Source of the DNA: a virus
Virus record (IMG/VR): IMGVR_UViG_3300025312_000635
Location: 1 to 52,303 of that record
Length of the DNA: 52,303 nt
Direction: 5' to 3' (one strand)
Positions within the stretch are counted from its first letter, which is position 1, and each line of letters begins with the position of its first letter. Below are positions 1 through 7,541 of this stretch, piece after piece. A program made the position numbers and the translations under genes. The notes beneath the pieces are model-generated. The model was not told where the DNA came from and ran no database searches. It saw only the letters and a program-made list of their open reading frames with translations.

Positions 1-327
1 TAATGAATGAAACTATAAATGAACTCCCTTTTTGTTTCGATTTGATCTGATTTCTAATTTCTTCTCTGATAACTCTCTTTTTACCACTTGAAGTTGGAAT
101 TCTTAACTTCTTCCTGTATAGGATTTCTAATTCAGTATGACTTGGTATCAAAACAAAGAAGATTTATCAGAAGGAAAGAGAATATGATAACAAAAGGGGG
201 AAAAGAGGATCATTTCTCCCTAGACCTCTATCAAGTGGGAAAAGTAGACCCACACTCTCCCCTTACCCTAAAGATTTGAAACAATCCTAGACAATAACAA
301 GTGTATACGAATTCCGTCTACGAAGGT

Positions 328-368
328 GGAATTACCCCTATTTCTATCAGAAGTGGATAGGGGGTTCC
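328..368. other. Imperfect hairpin, possible terminator of an upstream unit
   Basis: CCCCTAT at 335-341 pairs with ATAGGGG at 357-363, and GGAA at 328-331 pairs with TTCC at 365-368, with a small internal loop between the two helices. The plus-strand 3' flank is T-rich but is not a clean U-tract. It may end transcription arriving from the left, before the promoter at 490-518. Confidence 0.35.
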
Positions 369-489
369 TTTCTGCAAGAATCTTTTGGATAATACCATTT
401 TTGTTTCAAGGTATAGGAATGGATTTTCAGATTTTGGATTTCAAGGAAAATGAATAGAAATGATATAAGAAAGGTCTTCAACTTTTCCG

Positions 490-518
490 TTTACTATTAA
501 TATGATGGGGGTTATTAT
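490..518 (+). promoter_or_regulatory. Putative sigma70-like promoter for the late/structural operon
   Basis: TTTACT (490-495) and TATTAT (513-518) are separated by 17 bp, a good match to -35/-10 boxes. The first gene starts at 547 behind a strong Shine-Dalgarno stretch (GGGGGGTGAGG). The whole plus-strand gene set downstream is closely packed, so one promoter here could drive the operon. Matches of this quality occur by chance in AT-rich DNA. Confidence 0.45.
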
Positions 519-546
519 ACAGATAGAATTATAAGGGGGGTGAGGA

Positions 547-813
547 ATGTACTCTCCAAAGGAAAAAGAAATCATTGAACGTTGCTTATCTATCTCTGCT
601 TGGAATTATCGAGCAAGTAAATTCGAGATTGCCGGAAAGGAAACGGAAGCTAATGTTCTCCGGGGGAAAGTACGGGGGGAACTTTTGATATTGGAAAAAC
701 TGGTTGATGAATCTATACTAGCGAAAATCTCAGTTTCGCCTCCTCCCCCGAAACAAAACAATAGAAAGATATCGAGATTCTTTGGGAGATTCATTGGGAG
801 GGATTTACAATGA
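547..813 (+). CDS. Small hypothetical phage protein preceding TerS
   Basis: 88 residues, predominantly helical and charged, with a proline run (PPPP near residue 66) and a basic C-terminus. It has a strong ribosome binding site and its stop overlaps the start of the next gene (ATGA at 810-813), so it is translationally coupled to the terminase small subunit. No family recognised. By position it could be a DNA-packaging accessory, but only the location supports that. Confidence 0.75.
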   Translation: MYSPKEKEIIERCLSISAWNYRASKFEIAGKETEANVLRGKVRGELLILEKLVDESILAKISVSPPPPKQNNRKISRFFGRFIGRDLQ

Positions 814-1265
814 TTATACCAGAATTAGCTTATACTGAAATGGACGCCAGTAAACTTATTCTGGTTCTAGCAAAAGCCGGTCTCACCAATGGTGAGATCG
901 CCGCAGCCATTGGAATGGCTCCATCTAAATTCGGAACGATGCTTGCTAAGTACCCCGACTTCCGTGAATTGTTGAACGAGGCTAAAGAAGATCCTAACTA
1001 TAAGGTAGAACAATCCTTGTTCAAGAGAGCGTTGGGGTATCAAGTTAAGGAAATTGTTCAGAAAGCTGGAAGGCCCGTTCAGGTAACTATCAAGGAGTTT
1101 GCCCCTGATCCTGTATCTTGTATCTTCTGGTTGAAAAATCGTTCCCCAAAACGTTGGCGAGATGTTATTGAAATGCGACATACCTTAGCCGATAGAATGG
1201 GGCGTGCCCACGAAGCAGTAGCAGAAAGAAGTAGAGGAATGTTAACAGAGGGAGACGAAGTGTGA
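810..1265 (+). CDS. terS: Terminase small subunit-like protein
   Basis: 151 residues. An N-terminal helix-turn-helix (about residues 10-45, around TNGEIAAAIGMAPSKF) is followed by a segment typical of phage small terminases: VEQSLFKRALGYQVKE, a KEFAPDPVSCIFWLKNR stretch and KRWRD near residues 70-125. In the family this subunit binds the packaging site on the concatemer and regulates TerL. TerL is 3.7 kb downstream instead of adjacent; the lysis genes lie between them. The Shine-Dalgarno sequence GGGAGGG supports the ATG at 810. Identification rests on motif resemblance. Confidence 0.75.
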   Translation: MIIPELAYTEMDASKLILVLAKAGLTNGEIAAAIGMAPSKFGTMLAKYPDFRELLNEAKEDPNYKVEQSLFKRALGYQVKEIVQKAGRPVQVTIKEFAPDPVSCIFWLKNRSPKRWRDVIEMRHTLADRMGRAHEAVAERSRGMLTEGDEV

Positions 1266-1513
1266 GCCAACATACTTGTATTCGGGTTTACCCTAGAGAA
1301 GATGGTCATTTATATCTTCCTGCTGGTCAGAGTAGTTATGGAAAAGACAAAGATGGTATGTGGTTCTTTCGCCATAAGAATGAACATGGTGGAACCTTGT
1401 TTGGAACCCACAAGGTTATAGAACACGAGGATGGCACCATCTCCGTTTCTCCTTCGATAGTTGGAAATGGAATTCACGGATATCTTGAACATGGTATTTG
1501 GAGGGATTGTTAA
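1262..1513 (+). CDS. Conserved small phage protein, possibly DUF6527-like
   Basis: 83 residues with a GTG start overlapping the TerS stop. The pattern DGMWFFRH, then EDGTISVSPSI, then HGYLEHGIWR resembles the layout of small phage proteins of the DUF6527 type (a WFF strand, an SPS strand, and a final H-x-x-L-x-x-G-x-W). The cysteines usual in that group are missing here except for C6 and the last residue. The function of such proteins is not known to me. Confidence 0.7.
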   Translation: MSQHTCIRVYPREDGHLYLPAGQSSYGKDKDGMWFFRHKNEHGGTLFGTHKVIEHEDGTISVSPSIVGNGIHGYLEHGIWRDC

Positions 1514-1834
1514 ATGAATGATGAACAGAAAACCACTCTTACTGATGGAAGCCCTGTCACACCAGATCATCGAGAAATAAATCCAAAGACGGGACAGCAA
1601 AAAGAATATGTGGTTCTTTCTAAAGAGGAAAGAGCCAAAGGTTTTATTCGTCCCATTAGGCAAGAATATGCTCATTTAACTTGCGGTACAAAAACTATGA
1701 TGTCTTTAGCCATAGCCGAAACCTATGCAAGAGACCCAAAATTCTATAGCGGGACATTTTGTTTTCATTGTAAAAAACATTTCCCTTTAGTTGAATTTAT
1801 TTGGGTTGGTACCAACGAAATAGTAGGGAGTTGA
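1514..1834 (+). CDS. Conserved phage hypothetical protein with a Cys pair
   Basis: 106 residues, starting one base after the previous stop. The C-terminal half has the motif GTKTMMSLAIAETYARDPKFY followed by TFCFHCKKHFPLVEFIW. I recall this arrangement from uncharacterised proteins of many tailed phages, usually with a fuller set of zinc-binding cysteines. Here one CxxC pair plus one upstream Cys remain, so metal binding is possible but incomplete. No function can be assigned. Confidence 0.75.
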   Translation: MNDEQKTTLTDGSPVTPDHREINPKTGQQKEYVVLSKEERAKGFIRPIRQEYAHLTCGTKTMMSLAIAETYARDPKFYSGTFCFHCKKHFPLVEFIWVGTNEIVGS

Positions 1835-1835
1835 T

Positions 1836-2357
1836 ATGAGGGAAAATTTTCTTACAAAGGCAATTCCATTTACTTTATTGAAGGAGGGGGGTTTCTCGAA
1901 TAATCCAAAAGACCCAGGAGGCCCCACTTTTAAAGGAGTTTGTCTTAGGGACTTTCCTGAATTGAAAGATAAAATTATGGGAAAATCATTAACGGATGAA
2001 GAAGCTGCCCAACTAGTTTATTTACCCAAATATTGGGTTCCTGCTGGATGTGATAGCCTACTGTACCCATTAGATTGTGTAGTATTCGACATGGCAGTCA
2101 ATATGGGGAACGTAAGGAGTAGGGAGGCTGCAGCAGATGCTCATAAAATTACGGATCATTTAGAGGGCCTGTTTATGGCTCTTGGGGCGTATTGTGGAAC
2201 AAACCATTTTCCATTTGCTTGGCCATCACTAGCAGCGGCAGTTCATATTGCAGAACGTATTGGGGAATATAACATCATGGGGGGTGGGCCAAAATATCGC
2301 ATATTCCGTAATGGATGGAGAAATAGGGCATTTGATTCACTTAAAACTTTTTTATAA
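1836..2357 (+). CDS. Endolysin, GH108-type N-acetylmuramidase
   Basis: 173 residues. The N-terminus has the glycoside hydrolase 108 signature LLKEGGFSNNPKDPGG, where the Glu of the EGG motif (about residue 17) is the family's catalytic acid, followed by TFKGV and later VVFDMAVNMG. The family cleaves the glycan backbone of peptidoglycan. There is no signal peptide, so export would need a holin; a candidate lies at 4569-5012. The length matches single-domain GH108 endolysins, but no separate C-terminal peptidoglycan-binding domain is evident. GH108 lysins are mainly found in phages of diderm bacteria. Confidence 0.9.
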   Translation: MRENFLTKAIPFTLLKEGGFSNNPKDPGGPTFKGVCLRDFPELKDKIMGKSLTDEEAAQLVYLPKYWVPAGCDSLLYPLDCVVFDMAVNMGNVRSREAAADAHKITDHLEGLFMALGAYCGTNHFPFAWPSLAAAVHIAERIGEYNIMGGGPKYRIFRNGWRNRAFDSLKTFL

Positions 2358-2389
2358 ATTTATTTGGCAAAGGATTTAGGTAATGATGG

Positions 2390-2566
2390 GTGGTAAGGAA
2401 TCCAATAAATTGTTGGGGGAATAGAAAAGCATCTTGTAAATGGTGTGATATAGAAAGGCAAATTAAATGTAGTGATAGGAATTATTGGAAAGAAATGAGA
2501 TTAGACCTTAAACGTTGGGAGTTGGATAGGGTATTACAAAATATAGATAGGGGGAAACGGAGATGA
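2390..2566 (+). CDS. Small Cys-rich protein, hypothetical
   Basis: 58 codons from a GTG at 2390. Cysteines form a C-x7-C-x2-C-x7-C pattern (around NCWGN, ASCKWCD and KCSD), compatible with a small zinc-binding fold, followed by a basic helix. Its TGA overlaps the ATG of the next gene (ATGA, 2563-2566), which is the strongest support that it is translated. Stops lie immediately upstream in frame, so GTG is the only reasonable start. Function unknown. Confidence 0.6.
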   Translation: MVRNPINCWGNRKASCKWCDIERQIKCSDRNYWKEMRLDLKRWELDRVLQNIDRGKRR

Positions 2567-3231
2567 AGAAGATTTTTGCGTTAATAGCAATTATTTCTTT
2601 GGGAATGGTAACTAATATATTAGCAGAAACGAGGACTCTTTCCTTCGATCCCGTGGCGACGTACACGGATAATACACCTATAACGGGGGCCGCTCTTCCA
2701 GTAACATATGATGCTTTCTGGACTACTACTCCCAACACCTTGATCAATCCTCATATGCTACAATCAAATGGTCTTGCTACATCGGTGGTATTTGACCAGG
2801 TAACTCAGGGAATGGTACGAGGTACAATTATCTATTTTAGTGCAAGGGCTAGAACTGCTATAGGAGAGGTTAGTGCAAACTCTCCCGCCTTCTCTTGGTT
2901 GGTGCCCAATTTAGTATTGTCTGGTATTGGTATTACTTCTGGCCCTTCTTCAGTAAATGAGGGTTCTAGTGGAACGTATGTAGCAACAGCTACTTGGAAT
3001 GATAATTCGGTCACCACGGTTACTCCAACTTGGGGCGTTTCTCCGTCTACTTTTGCTAGTATCAGTTCTGGGGGAGTTCTTACGACTTTGGGGGGTTTAA
3101 TCTTATCGGATCAATCTGTTACCATCACGGCAACTTATATTAGTGGTGGAGTTACGAAGACGGCCACCAAGGTCGTAACAGTGGTCAACTCTGCCAATAT
3201 CATCCCTCCGTCTGGGTTCTCTATTCAGTAA
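2563..3231 (+). CDS. Secreted Ig-like (FN3 + BIG2-like) protein
   Basis: 222 residues. Residues 1-21 form a classic Sec signal peptide (KK, hydrophobic core, cleavage after ILA). Residues 22-110 look like a fibronectin-III-like beta domain, starting with a DNTPI...LPVTYDAFW pattern. Residues 115-210 resemble a bacterial Ig-like group 2 domain (GTYVATATWNDNS, then VTPTWGVSPSTFASIS, then VTITATY). A Sec-exported Ig protein is unusual in a phage late operon; it could act in the host envelope or bind its surface. The first half shares a motif with the next gene, suggesting an ancient duplication. Confidence 0.75.
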   Translation: MKKIFALIAIISLGMVTNILAETRTLSFDPVATYTDNTPITGAALPVTYDAFWTTTPNTLINPHMLQSNGLATSVVFDQVTQGMVRGTIIYFSARARTAIGEVSANSPAFSWLVPNLVLSGIGITSGPSSVNEGSSGTYVATATWNDNSVTTVTPTWGVSPSTFASISSGGVLTTLGGLILSDQSVTITATYISGGVTKTATKVVTVVNSANIIPPSGFSIQ

Positions 3232-3243
3232 GGAGGATTAGTA

Positions 3244-3630
3244 GTGAATAGACTTTGTGTTTTAATTGGTGTTGTACTACTTTTGTTGGCAACGAATGTT
3301 GCCCAAACAGAGGTTCTTGTTTGGCATAGGTCAGAAATGTTTGATAACAATACCCCAATTCCCCAAGAGAAGATTCCCCTCATAAGGTATACTATCTATT
3401 GGGGGGAATCTTCTTTTGGGCCATGGAATTCGATAGCGCAGGTGTCTGATAATTCATTAATTCTTTTGGCATCTGCTCTGCCTGCTTATGGTGGGACGAT
3501 GTATTATACAGGGGATGCTAAATTGGACAATTTCGTCTCTAGTAAAGGGGAACCGTTGAAATATGTTCGTCCCATTCTCCCATCACCATCTCCAGGTTGT
3601 GTAGCGAATCGCTTTCTTGAGAAAATATGA
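3244..3630 (+). CDS. Secreted FN3-like protein, paralogue of the preceding gene
   Basis: 128 residues from a GTG behind AAGGAGG. It has an N-terminal signal peptide (about residues 1-20, hydrophobic core VLIGVVLLLLAT). The mature start contains DNNTPIPQEKIPLIRYTIYW, matching the spacing of DNTPI...LPVTYDAFW in the upstream protein, so both carry the same FN3-like module. The C-terminal 20 residues are basic and proline-rich. No lipobox is visible. Function unknown; placement within the lysis and membrane gene cluster suggests an envelope role. Confidence 0.7.
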   Translation: MNRLCVLIGVVLLLLATNVAQTEVLVWHRSEMFDNNTPIPQEKIPLIRYTIYWGESSFGPWNSIAQVSDNSLILLASALPAYGGTMYYTGDAKLDNFVSSKGEPLKYVRPILPSPSPGCVANRFLEKI

Positions 3631-3639
3631 GGTAATATA

Positions 3640-3762
3640 ATGAAATGGTTTATAGTTGGACTCGTGGTTGGTTTAATCGTTATGGGGCTATATATGAGAT
3701 CCAAATGTAAAGATTGTAAAATTATTGGAAGGATTTGGACAGGGGGGATGAAACTTGATTAG
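3640..3762 (+). CDS. Small single-pass membrane protein
   Basis: 40 residues: one transmembrane helix (about residues 4-21) followed by a short positively charged tail with a CxxC pair (SKCKDCK). It overlaps the following TTG-start gene by 8 nt. The size and topology would suit a small holin, antiholin or regulatory membrane peptide of the lysis cassette, but nothing specific identifies it. Confidence 0.55.
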   Translation: MKWFIVGLVVGLIVMGLYMRSKCKDCKIIGRIWTGGMKLD

Positions 3763-4045
3763 TATTAAAGATATTGGAACTATTTTGGGTATCTTGGGTA
3801 TGGCAATTCCTGGAGGTATTTACGTTCACGATACTAAAATGGAAGTTGCTGAACTTGGGCGAGATTATCGTCAGCATGTAGTAGATAGTCAATTATACGA
3901 TACTCAGAAATCCATTTGGCAATATCAGGATAGATTGAAATCAAACCCTTCTGATAACTCTGCTTCAGAACGTTTACGGCAGTTAGAATATGATCAGAAG
4001 TTATTGGAATACAAACGCAATCAATTGAAAAAGGAGACAAACTGA
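3755..4045 (+). CDS. Membrane-anchored coiled-coil protein, candidate inner-membrane spanin
   Basis: 96 residues from a TTG start behind AGGGGGGATG. One hydrophobic N-terminal segment (about 8-24) precedes a long charged helix predicted to be periplasmic (about 30-95). This is the architecture of an i-spanin (Rz-type). The next gene, overlapping by one base, encodes a lipoprotein, so the pair could form a two-component spanin that fuses inner and outer membranes at lysis. Spanins diverge too fast to confirm by sequence; the call rests on topology and order. Confidence 0.55.
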   Translation: MISIKDIGTILGILGMAIPGGIYVHDTKMEVAELGRDYRQHVVDSQLYDTQKSIWQYQDRLKSNPSDNSASERLRQLEYDQKLLEYKRNQLKKETN

Positions 4046-4374
4046 TGCGACAGAGAAAAGCAGCCGTTCTATTGTTAATGGTATTTTTGGTGGGGGTATT
4101 AGGTTGTGCAGCAACTATCTCCACCAAGGGTAAGGCGTTAATGGTCTTATCTACTTATAACGCTCAGACGACAAACGCCGTAGCAATGTCTAATCGTACA
4201 GATCTCACAGAAGCGCAGAAGGAAATGGTTAGGCAGAAGAAAGCAATTATTGTGAAATTAGACCCCTTGGTTAAAACGTATGGTGCTCTTGTCGGTTCTG
4301 GGGGGGTTCCTTCGGTAACTACGGAACAGGAAATTTATGATTTGATCGACAAACTTGTGGCTTTAGGCCAATAA
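4045..4374 (+). CDS. Lipoprotein, candidate outer-membrane spanin subunit
   Basis: 109 residues. The signal peptide ends in a lipobox (VGVLGC, Cys near residue 21), so the mature protein should be lipid-modified. The mature part is about 88 residues, mostly helical, ending in EQEIYDLIDKLVALGQ. It is longer and less proline-rich than classical Rz1, so the o-spanin role is an inference from its pairing with the upstream membrane coiled-coil gene (ATGA-type overlap). It may instead be an unrelated surface lipoprotein. Confidence 0.65.
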   Translation: MRQRKAAVLLLMVFLVGVLGCAATISTKGKALMVLSTYNAQTTNAVAMSNRTDLTEAQKEMVRQKKAIIVKLDPLVKTYGALVGSGGVPSVTTEQEIYDLIDKLVALGQ

Positions 4375-4387
4375 GAAAGGAGAATAT

Positions 4388-4558
4388 ATGGACCCCGTTA
4401 CTGGAGCACTTATATCAAATTTGCTGCAAATAGGCACATCTTTGTATATTTCGTACCAAAAGAGCCAAGGGAAGACAGAAGAGGAAATTAATGCAATGCT
4501 CGACGCAGAGTTGAAGAAAGCAATGGCCTTCGATCCGAATACTATCAAGGATGTATAA
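4388..4558 (+). CDS. Small hypothetical protein in the lysis region
   Basis: 56 residues from an ATG with GAAAGGAGAA ahead. A moderately hydrophobic N-terminal stretch (GALISNLLQIGTSLYIS) is followed by an acidic helix (TEEEINAMLDAELKKAMAF). It is placed between the lipoprotein and the multi-pass membrane protein. It could be a membrane-associated lysis accessory; no family recognised. Confidence 0.6.
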   Translation: MDPVTGALISNLLQIGTSLYISYQKSQGKTEEEINAMLDAELKKAMAFDPNTIKDV

Positions 4559-4568
4559 GGAGGAAAAA

Positions 4569-5012
4569 ATGAGTAATCAAATGAAACTTTGGTTAAATGG
4601 ATTGCTCCATGCCTTGCTTTTCGGGGTGATTGGGGCTATCTTGAGTGCGGGTATTACTACAGTAGAGGGAGAAATAAATTTTAAACTTATGGGCGTTACT
4701 ACGGTGTCTGGGGCGTTGATTGGTATGTTCGGTTTCCTCAAGAAGCAACCATTGGTCTTGACTGGCCCTAATGCTTTTCTATGGGCGGCTATTTTTGGGG
4801 CATTGGGTGCTGTAGTAGGTATGATTTCTACTATCATAACTGGGGATACCATTAACGTTCAACTTTTAACCGTGACGGCTTTCAATGGCGTCCTCACGGG
4901 GGTTTATGGGCTTAACCAACCAAATTCTGATAAACAGAAAGCAAACCTTGTTGCGGGGAATCCTATAAATACGTCTGGTGTCCCTTCGTCTACCGAAAAT
5001 CCCCCGGCGTAA
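4569..5012 (+). CDS. Multi-pass membrane protein, holin candidate
   Basis: 147 residues from the ATG at 4569, chosen because AAGGAGG sits 6 nt upstream. Four hydrophobic segments (roughly 11-30, 40-57, 68-90 and 100-116) alternate with short loops, and the tail is hydrophilic (PNSDKQKANLVAGNP). Two internal halves look alike (INFKLMGVTTVSGALIGMFGF and INVQLLTVTAFNGVLTGVYG), indicating a duplicated two-helix unit. Given the nearby GH108 endolysin it is the best holin candidate. No specific holin family motif is visible. Confidence 0.65.
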   Translation: MSNQMKLWLNGLLHALLFGVIGAILSAGITTVEGEINFKLMGVTTVSGALIGMFGFLKKQPLVLTGPNAFLWAAIFGALGAVVGMISTIITGDTINVQLLTVTAFNGVLTGVYGLNQPNSDKQKANLVAGNPINTSGVPSSTENPPA

Positions 5013-5018
5013 TAATTC

Positions 5019-6794
5019 ATGGGGGATTTGGTTTCCATTCGTCGTAAGAGGGGTGGGGGCAGCGGAAATGGGAAAGATGGTGGTGGAGAAGAACCCCCCT
5101 CCAATTCTTCCCCCAGACGCACCCGTAAGCCCATCGTTCGCAATGAAGATATAAAACCATTTATAGAAGATCCCTCTGTCGATCCTGAATTGATTAATTT
5201 AATTGATTTGCCCATACCATTGCCAATTCTTCGAAGAGAAATCCATAGACAGAAAGCCAGTAATCCTGTCGAAAAAGAAATTGATTTGATGAAGAGGTAC
5301 AAAGAAAAACCCCTTTTATTTTGGAGGGATGAATTGGGGATTTCTATTGAATCTTGGCCCAATGATAAACCCCCTAAAAGTTGGAAACCTGGAGATCCTG
5401 TTCCTCTTTGGAGTAAACAAAGGGAAATCATAAAAGCATTAGTAGATCATAGAAAAGTATCAGTCAAGTCTGGACATGGTGTCGGGAAGACCATGCTGTC
5501 TGCAGGAATTACTTTATATTTGGCTTATGTATGGCATGCAACAGGAATGACTACAGCACCTTCATTCAGGCAAGTCAGACGCGCCTTGTGGGGAGAGATT
5601 CATTATCAATATTCTCGCGCTCGTACTCCTTTGGGTGGAAAGATGAATCAAGTTAGTTTGGATTTGGGTCCTAAGTGGTTCGTCGAAGGATTTGCTACAG
5701 ATAAACCAATGGATAATATCACGGGTATTCACGAAGAGAACATTTTTGTTATTGTGGACGAAGCTGGGGGAGTAGCCCATAGTGTATTTGAATCGTTAGA
5801 CGCTCTTTTAACTTCTGAAAGCACATTTGTTCTTTATATAGGCAACCCCACTGATCCTACTAGTCCTTTTGCGGATACTTTTAAACCAGGATCTGGATTT
5901 AAAACATTTACTCTTAGTTGTTATGATTGTCCCAATATTCGTCATGATATGATAATTTATCCTAAACTTACGGTTAAGAAATGGGTGGACGAAAAAGAAA
6001 AGAAATGGGGGAGAGATTCCAATCTCTTTCGAATTAGAGTTTTGGGGGAGTTTCCTCAAGAAAGTAAAGATACTCTCATTCCTATTCGATATATTGAGAA
6101 GGCATTAGAAAAAGGCAGGGAAAATTTATTACCGGCAGATTGGATTTATGCTTTTGGTTTGGACGTTGCTCGTCAAGGTTCTGATAGCACCACTTACGGA
6201 ATACGTTATAAATCGGGGCTTTTCAAAATACATGAGGCTACCCAAAAGAAAAGGGAAACAGAAACGGCGGGTAAAATGATAGATATTTATAATGAATTTA
6301 TCCCTGAATTTAAGTATAGGAATTTGAATGATTTGGAAAAGAGATTTCAGAAGGAAGGTAAAGAAGAGAAGGAAAAATCAGAGGAGGAAATTTTCTTCCC
6401 CCCGATTAACGTAGATGACATCGGGGTTGGTGGTGGGGTTGTAGATATTTTGCTAGAAGAAGAATTCCCCACTAACGGAGTGAACGTGGCGGAACAGCCC
6501 GACCCTTCCGATCCAGATGAGGCAAAATTATTTCTTAATAAGCGTGCCCAATATTATTGGAATTTGAAAAAATTGTTTGAAAATGGCCTTGTGGCTATAG
6601 ACGATGAAGAATTAGCCCATGAACTATCCAAAATAAAAATAGAATTTTTACGGAGTGGGAAGATTAAAATAGCAGATAAGGATACGATTAAGAAAGATTT
6701 GGGGGGTCGTAGTCCGGATAAGGCTGAGTGTATGATGTTGGCTTTTTCTATGGACTATGCAGATGTGGAGAGGGAGTTGGTAAGATTTTTATGA
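5019..6794 (+). CDS. terL: Terminase large subunit (ATPase-nuclease)
   Basis: 591 residues. Walker A SGHGVGKT at 151-158, Walker B IFVIVDEA at 242-249 with the catalytic Glu, and a C-terminal RNase H-like nuclease with acidic positions in FGLDVARQG (D382), NVDDIGVG (about D466/467) and GGRSPDKAE (D567). The family motor drives DNA into the prohead and cuts the concatemer. Residues 1-40 are a Gly/Arg/Ser-rich extension and 436-458 is a highly charged insertion near the nuclease core. The start has only a weak Shine-Dalgarno sequence, so a slightly different start is possible. Confidence 0.95.
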   Translation: MGDLVSIRRKRGGGSGNGKDGGGEEPPSNSSPRRTRKPIVRNEDIKPFIEDPSVDPELINLIDLPIPLPILRREIHRQKASNPVEKEIDLMKRYKEKPLLFWRDELGISIESWPNDKPPKSWKPGDPVPLWSKQREIIKALVDHRKVSVKSGHGVGKTMLSAGITLYLAYVWHATGMTTAPSFRQVRRALWGEIHYQYSRARTPLGGKMNQVSLDLGPKWFVEGFATDKPMDNITGIHEENIFVIVDEAGGVAHSVFESLDALLTSESTFVLYIGNPTDPTSPFADTFKPGSGFKTFTLSCYDCPNIRHDMIIYPKLTVKKWVDEKEKKWGRDSNLFRIRVLGEFPQESKDTLIPIRYIEKALEKGRENLLPADWIYAFGLDVARQGSDSTTYGIRYKSGLFKIHEATQKKRETETAGKMIDIYNEFIPEFKYRNLNDLEKRFQKEGKEEKEKSEEEIFFPPINVDDIGVGGGVVDILLEEEFPTNGVNVAEQPDPSDPDEAKLFLNKRAQYYWNLKKLFENGLVAIDDEELAHELSKIKIEFLRSGKIKIADKDTIKKDLGGRSPDKAECMMLAFSMDYADVERELVRFL

Positions 6795-6804
6795 TGGAGG
6801 ACAC

Positions 6805-6960
6805 ATGTTTAATGAAATGATGGCGGAGTCTATTGCTAAAGCAACTTTTTGGATTTTGATAATTTTTGCGGTGGGAATTACTGCTAGGTTTTTGATAAGA
6901 GATTATATAAATTTTCTTTTGGAGGATGTTGGTAAAAAGCCTTCGTCAGAGGACGAATGA
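6805..6960 (+). CDS. Small single-pass membrane protein
   Basis: 51 residues with one transmembrane helix (about 12-30) and an acidic C-terminus (SSEDE). The ribosome binding site ATGGAGG precedes the ATG, and its TGA overlaps the start of the next gene (ATGA, 6957-6960). Both lie between TerL and portal and both have a single membrane segment, so they may work as a pair. Function unknown. Confidence 0.6.
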   Translation: MFNEMMAESIAKATFWILIIFAVGITARFLIRDYINFLLEDVGKKPSSEDE

Positions 6961-7478
6961 TGCCCCCTTCGAATAGTAGAGAATATGCTAGGAATACCGA
7001 CGTAGGCCCTGAAGATCAAATAATAATCCCCAAGGGGGATCAAATGGATAGGGAGATCGCTAACCTTAGAGAATGGATGAGGGATTTAGATACTAAAGTA
7101 GATGCCCTCATAACTGAAGGGTGTAGTCATAGGGGAAATGATTTAGCCAAATTATCTCGAATAGAAGCAGCAACTGATGGATTTCGAATCGAAGCGGGGG
7201 CTATTAAAGATTCTATTTATCAATTATCCTTGTCTTTTGAACAACATAAAACTAAGGTGGTAGAGTCTACTAATTTTACTAATAATAAAATAAGTAATTT
7301 AAAATTGGGTATTTTAGCCCAATGTACTCTTTTGTTATTAGTGATATTAGGTTTTTTATTTAAGGAGTTTGTGATTCCAGCTACTAAAAATATTTCCTCC
7401 CCATCATTAATAACAGATAAGGATCATATAAATATTGACCAAGAGACTTGGGATAAATTGATAAAAAATAAAAAATAG
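6957..7478 (+). CDS. Coiled-coil protein with one membrane segment
   Basis: 173 residues. Residues 28-110 are a heptad-like charged helix (DREIANLREWMRDLDTKVD and following), residues about 117-137 form a transmembrane helix (CTLLLLVILGFLF), and 35 polar residues follow. The layout resembles spanin-like or superinfection-exclusion membrane proteins, but no signature fixes a role. The start is set by overlap with the preceding small membrane protein. Lysine-rich end (KLIKNKK). Confidence 0.65.
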   Translation: MMPPSNSREYARNTDVGPEDQIIIPKGDQMDREIANLREWMRDLDTKVDALITEGCSHRGNDLAKLSRIEAATDGFRIEAGAIKDSIYQLSLSFEQHKTKVVESTNFTNNKISNLKLGILAQCTLLLLVILGFLFKEFVIPATKNISSPSLITDKDHINIDQETWDKLIKNKK

Positions 7479-7541
7479 TAGTGAATATCTTTGATACATA
7501 CTATAGTTAAACTCAAGCGTTTTATTGTATAGGGGAGAAGG

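Larger units (their letters stand above)
1..546. other. Leader region upstream of the late operon, no convincing gene
   Basis: AT-rich DNA with stops in all frames over most of its length. The only ORF of note (TTG start near 88, 63 codons) has no ribosome binding site and an unremarkable composition, so it is not called. The stretch holds one inverted repeat (328-368) and a possible sigma70-type promoter (490-518) just ahead of the first gene. No tRNA or integrase is visible. Confidence 0.6.

Noticed and set aside
88-279. 63-codon frame in the leader
   Set aside because: TTG start without ribosome binding site; translation looks random.
4904-5431. 175-codon minus-strand frame over the TerL start
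   Set aside because: Shadow of TerL and the holin end; low-complexity translation (Pro/Leu/Ser runs) and no neighbours on that strand.
7479-7541. Promoter before the portal gene
   Set aside because: TTAAAC and TATAGG are 15 bp apart, a poor match; the gap is too short to judge.
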